DNA of 18,053 nt from contig JAISIB010000114.1 of NCBI GenBank assembly GCA_031262265.1, forward strand, positions 1-18,053, written 5' to 3'. Positions 13,893-18,053 of the stretch are shown here, in pieces; position 1 is the first letter of the stretch; each line of letters begins with the position of its first letter. The notes under the pieces were generated by a model. The model was not told where the DNA came from and did no database searches. It saw only the letters and a program-made list of their open reading frames with translations. A program made the position numbers and the translations under genes. Origin of the DNA: Prevotellaceae bacterium (GTDB taxonomy: Bacteria > Bacteroidota > Bacteroidia > Bacteroidales > Bacteroidaceae).

Positions 13893-14624
13893 ATGATAAA
13901 AAAAGCCTTGTTTACAGGCCTCTTTCTTAGTAGCTCCATTCTGCTTTCGGCTCAGTTGACCTACGGAGTAACCGGCTTGTTACACGCTCCTTCGGCGGAA
14001 ATGCAGCCAGACAAGACGGTTATGATCGGTGGTAACTTTTTGAATAAGGAGATAACTCCTCCTACATGGAGCTACCATACGTTTAATTACTTTTTGAACG
14101 TCACTATTTTCCCGTGGATGGAAGTGGCATACACTTGTACCGCATTTAAGTTGCCTTGGCGGGGAGTGGTGAAGTTTAGAAATCAGGATCGGTACTTTTC
14201 CGTACGGTTACGTGCGCTGAAAGAAGGTCAGTTTTGGAAATATATGCCGGCTGTCGTGTTCGGAACTTCGGATCCCTATACGGAAAGCGGCGGCGGACAA
14301 GTCTCATCAACGGAAGGAAACGGTTATAATGCGCGCTTCTACATAGCAGCAACGAAGCATTTACCCGTAGCCAATGAAGAAATAGGCATTCACCTTGCCT
14401 ATCTGTTCAACCACCGCAAAGAGTACCCGCTGAACGGACTGGCTGCCGGGATTACATATAATCCCTCTTTCGCACCCGACCTGCGGTTGATTGCCGAGTA
14501 TGATACAAAAGATTTTGCTATGGGAGCTACCTATTTGCTTTTCGGCCACTTGCACGCGCAAGTAGAAATGCAAAGAATGAAGTACTTTACCGGCGGTCTT
14601 ACGTTCAAGTTTGGTTTGAAATAA
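13893..14624 (+). CDS. YjbH-like outer-membrane protein, N-terminal half
   Basis: 243 residues. The signal peptide MIKKALFTGLFLSSSILLSA is cleaved before Gln21. The mature start 'QLTYGVTGLLHAPSAEMQPD' corresponds to the YjbH opening (G-x-x-GLL-x-x-P-[TS]-A). Later blocks line up with the first barrel of E. coli YjbH in order: 'FPWMEVAYTCTAFK', 'RYFSVRLRALKEGQFWKYMP', 'GITYNPSFAPDLRLIAEYD' and the closing 'YFTGGLTFKFGLK'. The protein stops where the YjbH linker module would begin, and that module starts the gene at 11574. The ATG at 13893 is chosen over a TTG at 13869 because it gives a clean signal peptide. It is the third gene of the operon, 53 nt after the lipoprotein gene. Confidence 0.75.
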   Translation: MIKKALFTGLFLSSSILLSAQLTYGVTGLLHAPSAEMQPDKTVMIGGNFLNKEITPPTWSYHTFNYFLNVTIFPWMEVAYTCTAFKLPWRGVVKFRNQDRYFSVRLRALKEGQFWKYMPAVVFGTSDPYTESGGGQVSSTEGNGYNARFYIAATKHLPVANEEIGIHLAYLFNHRKEYPLNGLAAGITYNPSFAPDLRLIAEYDTKDFAMGATYLLFGHLHAQVEMQRMKYFTGGLTFKFGLK

Positions 14625-14694
14625 CTTGGATATAAGAAGTGGTCGGAAGCAAAAAACAAATAAAAGAGTTGACTTATTAAAAATAACAGAAACA

Positions 14695-15816
14695 ATGAAA
14701 AGTAAGTTAGTTATATTATCTTTACTGCTGACCGGTTTTGCGGTTACTGCTTCGGGGCAGACTAAAGACAAGTATTATAGCGAAAGTGCTAAAGACAATT
14801 GGTTCATTAGCTTGGGCGTTGGTGCGCAAGCCTTGATGAACGAAAGTAATACGGACTACGGAATTGGCAAAGCCATTACTCCCGCGATTGGAGTCTCCGT
14901 AGGACGTTGGATTAATCCCAATTGGGGATTTCGCGGACAAGTAGCAGCTTGGGAATCCAAACTGTGGACAGATCCCTTTGGCGATAGCAAATGGACAGAA
15001 CTTAGTAAGACTTCGTTCCGTCTGCACGCCGATGCTATCTACAACTTGTCGAATGCTATCGCAGGGTACAATCCGGATCGTATATTTACGCTTTCTGCTT
15101 TCGCAGGTCCCGGACTTATTTTTGCGAAAGACATGATTAAGCCGGACGGCGGGCTGAATACCGTAGTAAGCGGTTCTCTCGGTCTGATGGGAGGCTTCAA
15201 TTTGAACCAATATTGGGATTTGAACCTCGAAGTACGCGGCACCGTGTCTCCTTCCGTATTCGTGAGTGAGAGCAGAGCCGTAACCGACGGTATTCTTACT
15301 GGTTTGGTGGGCGTAAGCTACACGTTCGGCGGCAAGAAGTTCGCTCCCGCAGGTTGCAAGGTTGACGTAGATGCGTTGAACGCTGAAATTAATAAGTATC
15401 GTCAGGCGCTGGCTGACGCAGAAGCCGAAATGGCCAGATTGCGCGCCGCTGCTAACAAACCGGCACAGGTACGTGAGGTGACGAAAGAAGTGCAAGTGGC
15501 TGGTCCGCGCGCTATCTTCTTCACGATCGGTAAATCTGTTATCGACGACTACGGCAAGGCTAATATCAAGTTTGCGGCTCAGATCATGAAAGCCAATACG
15601 GATAAGAAGTACAAAGTCGTAGGTTACGGCGATGCAGGTACGGGCAGTGCGAAGTACAACCAAACGTTGTCTGAAAAACGTGCGAAGAATGTTTACGACG
15701 CTTTGATTGAAGCCGGCGTAAGCAGCTCGCAAATCGAATACGTAGGTGGTGGAGCCAAGAGCAACGACAATATCCTTGACAAAGCTCGCTTGAACCGCGT
15801 CGTAATTATCGAGTAG
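14695..15816 (+). CDS. OmpA-family outer-membrane protein with C-terminal peptidoglycan-binding domain
   Basis: 373 residues. The signal peptide ends 'TASG' before Gln22. Residues 30-215 form an eight-stranded-type barrel ('NWFISLGVGAQAL', 'GRWINPNWGFRGQV', 'TGLVGVSYTFGGKKF'). A periplasmic coiled coil follows (about 224-255, 'LNAEINKYRQALADAEAEMA'). The OmpA C-terminal domain (about 272-373) keeps the diaminopimelate-binding pair Asp313 ('GYGDAGTG') and Arg329 ('LSEKRAKNV'). The layout resembles Porphyromonas gingivalis Pgm6/Pgm7. The ATG at 14695 gives the signal peptide; the frame is open further upstream without function. As the last gene of the operon it could tether the YjbH-like barrel parts and lipoprotein to the wall (inference). 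Confidence 0.9.
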   Translation: MKSKLVILSLLLTGFAVTASGQTKDKYYSESAKDNWFISLGVGAQALMNESNTDYGIGKAITPAIGVSVGRWINPNWGFRGQVAAWESKLWTDPFGDSKWTELSKTSFRLHADAIYNLSNAIAGYNPDRIFTLSAFAGPGLIFAKDMIKPDGGLNTVVSGSLGLMGGFNLNQYWDLNLEVRGTVSPSVFVSESRAVTDGILTGLVGVSYTFGGKKFAPAGCKVDVDALNAEINKYRQALADAEAEMARLRAAANKPAQVREVTKEVQVAGPRAIFFTIGKSVIDDYGKANIKFAAQIMKANTDKKYKVVGYGDAGTGSAKYNQTLSEKRAKNVYDALIEAGVSSSQIEYVGGGAKSNDNILDKARLNRVVIIE

Positions 15817-15864
15817 AAATTGATCAGTCCGCGTTTTACGTGGAAATTGATTCAGATTTGATAG

Positions 15865-15899
15865 AAAGTAAGGCGTCCGTACGGACGCCTTACTTTTTT
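15865..15899 (+). terminator. Strong terminator ending the envelope operon
   Basis: A perfect 32-bp palindrome (arms AAAGTAAGGCGTCCGT at 15865-15880 and ACGGACGCCTTACTTT at 15881-15896) is followed by a T run through 15899, 48 nt after the OmpA-family stop. The A-rich flank on the other side could also allow termination on the minus strand. Confidence 0.92.
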
Positions 15900-15991
15900 A
15901 TATCTACCCTAAATCTCTGCGAAAAATAGAGCTTTTTTTACGAAAAGAAAGATTTTATTGGGATTTTATAGCATACCTTTTGGAAATCATC

Positions 15992-15999
15992 TATATTTG
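15992..15999 (+). promoter_or_regulatory. -7 promoter element for the small gene at 16017
   Basis: TATATTTG, an exact TAnnTTTG match, 17 nt upstream of the ATG at 16017. The transcription start would be about 10-12 nt before the start codon. No clear -33 TTTG is seen at the usual distance. Confidence 0.5.
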
Positions 16000-16016
16000 T
16001 AGGCGAATTGATACCC

Positions 16017-16289
16017 ATGATAAGACCTCTTGAGATATTAAAAGAACAGGTACTTGACTACGCCGAACGTGCAGCGAACTCTTCGGGAAAGAGAATTCGG
16101 CTGTCCGAACAAGAGTTGGAGTCGTTTCGGTTCAATTTCCGTACGCTTTGTTACGAAGCGAAGTACGGATCATTGGACGAGGTCTTTCGCGTGTACTTTA
16201 TGACCAATCAATACAAAGGCGGCCTCTATCACGAAACCGACTTACTGAACCTCTTGGCTATACTTAGTGCCGTCGAATGGCATGATTGA
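16017..16289 (+). CDS. Unrecognised 90-residue protein
   Basis: I do not recognise this family. The 90-residue product (MIRPLEILKEQVLDYAERAA at the start) looks soluble and mostly helical, with one cysteine (Cys45), an aromatic-rich middle 'RFNFRTLCYEAKYGSLDEVFRVYF' and a hydrophobic C-terminal helix 'LLNLLAILSAVEW'. There is no signal peptide, membrane span or obvious DNA-binding motif. Coding is supported by its own promoter element just upstream and by the downstream gene stopping 1 nt after its stop on the opposite strand. The ATG at 16017 is preferred over a TTG three codons upstream. It is probably a Bacteroidales-restricted protein (inference). Confidence 0.65.
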   Translation: MIRPLEILKEQVLDYAERAANSSGKRIRLSEQELESFRFNFRTLCYEAKYGSLDEVFRVYFMTNQYKGGLYHETDLLNLLAILSAVEWHD

Positions 16290-16290
16290 G

Positions 16291-17391
16291 TTATTTTATC
16301 GGCAACCGGTCGAATCTTCTTTTCCCCAGCACATAATATTGAATCACCAAGCAGAAAGGCATACAGCCGATCACGCTATTGTGCATACGCGACTTCCATA
16401 TCTCGCGATGCTCGGCATATCGCGGATACAACTGCTTCGCTTCGCGCATCGCCCGCCACACGGCACGCGCATTGCTCCATCGCCCTTTCAATAGGAAAGT
16501 CAGCGAGGCCAACAGATCCAACCTATCGCGCACACGCTTGACGCGCCGCCACTCGGCGTCAGGCAGGTTTTTAAACAACATCAGCCGATTGTTACGAAAA
16601 TTAAGGAAGGTCTTCTGCGGACTTTCCCGTCTCAGCGTCGCAGCTCCCACATGATATACCACACTCTCAGGCACGCATACGATACGATAGTTCAGTAGTT
16701 GCAATCTCCAGCACAAATCAATTTCTTCCATGTGCGCGAAAAAACGCCAATCCAGTCCGCCGGCCTCCCAATAGGCTTGCATACGCACGCACATAGCCGC
16801 ACCGGTCGCCCAAAAAACGGGCATAATCGTATCATACTGCCCCGTGTCGGCCTCCGTGCACTGCATGATGCGCCCACGACAGTACGGATAGCCGTAACGG
16901 TCAAGGAATCCGCCCGCAGCGCCCGCATATTCGAACATTTCGCTCGTAAGATATTTCATTTTCTTACGAGGATATTTTTTTTTCTTAGTCGATACATTCG
17001 ATAACTCACCGCGATAATATTCCCGGCTTTGCCACGAACGAATTTTCGGTTGGCAAGCAGCCGTTTCCGGATGTTCGTCCATATAACGAATCAGTGGGTC
17101 AAGCCAACCGGCCGTTACCTCCACATCGGAATTCAGTAGCACCGCATACTCGGCCTCTACCCGATGCAACGCATTGTTGTATCCGGCGGCAAAGCCGTAG
17201 TTCCTACTCAATTCAAGAATGCGCACGGTCGGACAATTTTCCCTTATCCACTTCAACGAATCGTCAGTCGAACCGTTATCAGCCACATATACGACACTTT
17301 TCTCCGTAGAGTGTTCCACGACGGAGGGAAGGAAACGCTGCAACATCGCCAATCCGTTCCAGTTCAATATAATCACCGCAATCTTATCCAT
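16291..17391 (-). CDS. Family 2 glycosyltransferase (rhamnosyltransferase-like)
   Basis: 366 residues with a GT-A fold. It starts 'IAVIILNWNGLAML' and has 'VADNGSTDDS' (nucleotide-binding Asp38), the DxD-type metal site 'LNSDVEV' (Asp89) and the acidic 'MEEIDLCWRL' (Glu222-Asp225), the probable catalytic base region. 'FEYAGAAGGFLDRYGYPYCRGRI' (153-175) is typical of the Bacteroidota WbbL-like members. A hydrophobic C-terminal helix (about 339-355) may bind the membrane. It transfers a sugar from a nucleotide-sugar to a glycan or lipid acceptor; the sugar cannot be told from sequence. It starts 2 nt after the mtaB stop. A lysine-rich insert (about 136-147) is encoded partly by a run of nine A. 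Confidence 0.9.
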   Translation of the reverse strand: MDKIAVIILNWNGLAMLQRFLPSVVEHSTEKSVVYVADNGSTDDSLKWIRENCPTVRILELSRNYGFAAGYNNALHRVEAEYAVLLNSDVEVTAGWLDPLIRYMDEHPETAACQPKIRSWQSREYYRGELSNVSTKKKKYPRKKMKYLTSEMFEYAGAAGGFLDRYGYPYCRGRIMQCTEADTGQYDTIMPVFWATGAAMCVRMQAYWEAGGLDWRFFAHMEEIDLCWRLQLLNYRIVCVPESVVYHVGAATLRRESPQKTFLNFRNNRLMLFKNLPDAEWRRVKRVRDRLDLLASLTFLLKGRWSNARAVWRAMREAKQLYPRYAEHREIWKSRMHNSVIGCMPFCLVIQYYVLGKRRFDRLPIK

Positions 17392-17393
17392 AG

Positions 17394-18053
17394 CTATCTT
17401 ATTCGTTCTCCCCGCAATGCCGTACCATCCTCGTTGAATCCGACCAGACGGAGCGGTACGAGCTGATTGTCCAACCGGCCGTCCGGTTTTATTTCCACAC
17501 GTATATAATTATCGGTAAATCCGTGCATCGGCAGTCCCGCTTTCGGTTTTTCCATCAAAGCCGTGCGTATCGTTCCGATATAGTGGGCGTAGAAGGCATG
17601 CGTTTTCTCATCCGACAAGGAAAGCAGGCGGTGACTACGAGCCTGCTTCTCAGCGGCACCGACTACATGAGTTATGTTCAGTGCTTGCGTACCCGGACGT
17701 TCGGAATAACTGAATACGTGCAATTGGCTAACCGGTAGTTCGGATAAGAAACGGTATGTCTCTTCAAAACAAACTTCGGTCTCACCTCTTGTACCTACGA
17801 TGACGTCTACACCAATGAAAGCGTCCGGCATAACGGAGTGGATGCGTGCCACTTTGTCCGCAAATAATTGTGTGTTGTAACGTCGGCGCATCAACCGCAA
17901 TACTTCATCGCTACCGCTTTGCAGTGGGATATGAAAGTGAGGCATAAAGTGCTTCGAACCGGCTACGAAGTCGATAATTTCATCGGTCAGCAAGTTGGGT
18001 TCAATCGAAGAGATCCGATAGCGTTCAATGCCCGGCGTCTCCGTATCCAAGGC
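17394..18053 (-). CDS. mtaB: tRNA (t6A37) methylthiotransferase MtaB, C-terminal part (runs off the window end)
   Basis: The last 219 residues of a radical-SAM methylthiotransferase of the MiaB/MtaB group, which makes ms2t6A at position 37 of tRNAs reading ANN codons. Visible are 'RISSIEPNLLTDEI', 'MPHFHIPLQSGSDEVLRLMRRRYN', 'GVDVIVGTRGET' and 'VFSYSERPGTQA', all family signatures of the radical-SAM barrel's second half. A C-terminal TRAM-like domain follows (about the last 60 residues). The N-terminal UPF0004 domain and the CxxxCxxC iron-sulfur motif lie outside the window. MtaB is favoured over MiaB and RimO by 'SYSERPGTQA' and by the absence of the RimO-type ending, but the missing N-terminus limits certainty. 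Confidence 0.88.
   Translation of the reverse strand, partial: ALDTETPGIERYRISSIEPNLLTDEIIDFVAGSKHFMPHFHIPLQSGSDEVLRLMRRRYNTQLFADKVARIHSVMPDAFIGVDVIVGTRGETEVCFEETYRFLSELPVSQLHVFSYSERPGTQALNITHVVGAAEKQARSHRLLSLSDEKTHAFYAHYIGTIRTALMEKPKAGLPMHGFTDNYIRVEIKPDGRLDNQLVPLRLVGFNEDGTALRGERIR

Noticed and set aside
11574..14624. The split YjbH as a frameshifted pseudogene
   Set aside because: Both halves have their own start and signal peptide, the order is reversed, and a complete lipoprotein gene lies between them. One frameshift or assembly error cannot produce that.
14722..15732. A 336-codon open frame on the minus strand across the OmpA-family gene
   Set aside because: It is antisense to a gene with a complete signal peptide, barrel and OmpA domain. 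Its translation has no family character and it lacks a promoter or neighbours on that strand.
1..18053. CRISPR arrays, tRNA/rRNA genes, insertion sequences or prophage genes
   Set aside because: I saw no regularly spaced direct repeats, cloverleaf-like segments, transposase motifs or phage structural genes anywhere in the window.

Overview
This window looks like chromosome from a member of the order Bacteroidales (Bacteroidota), possibly of the Porphyromonas/Tannerella/Parabacteroides type. The support is: several intergenic copies of the Bacteroidota -7 promoter element TAnnTTTG; a DUF177-rpmF-fabH-era block; a DUF2795 acidic small protein; a 'GYGVHSPFAYDF' methyltransferase-like protein; and OmpA/YjbH-type envelope genes. 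There are no insertion sequences, phage genes, tRNAs, rRNAs or CRISPR arrays. Most of the window is core chromosome. The only accessory-looking part is an envelope operon at 11.5-15.9 kb.

Layout. (1) 1-1972, minus strand: a DUF177/YceD protein, ribosomal protein L32 (rpmF), ketoacyl-ACP synthase III (fabH) and the first 33 codons of the GTPase era. They read from a clear promoter at 2045-2078. (2) 1973-2421 has no conventional gene. It holds that promoter, a strong minus-strand terminator preceded by a 13-codon ORF (a possible small RNA or short-peptide transcript), a repeated 16-mer, and a second hairpin that probably ends the next operon. (3) 2422-5916, minus strand: M23 peptidase, then a MerR-type regulator, then a TPR protein, tightly packed. 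This operon is divergent from (4) alaS at 6030-8645 (plus), and their promoters lie within 30 bp of each other. (5) 8692-11206, minus strand: ruvX, def, a methyltransferase-like gene and a cobalamin adenosyltransferase, followed by the separately promoted DUF2795 gene. A bidirectional terminator separates this group from alaS. (6) 11574-15816, plus strand: a four-gene envelope operon with a good promoter upstream and a perfect-palindrome terminator downstream. (7) 16017-16289, plus strand: an unrecognised 90-residue protein. It converges with (8) a GT2 glycosyltransferase and the 3' part of mtaB on the minus strand.

The most interesting part is the operon in (6). Its first gene resembles the middle and C-terminal half of the outer-membrane exopolysaccharide protein YjbH. 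Its third gene resembles the N-terminal half. The YjbH architecture therefore appears split in two and encoded in reversed order, with a Bacteroidota-type lipoprotein gene between the halves and a peptidoglycan-binding OmpA-family gene last. I infer a multi-protein outer-membrane assembly, perhaps for glycan export or surface organisation. The family assignment rests on remembered sequence patterns, not on a database search.
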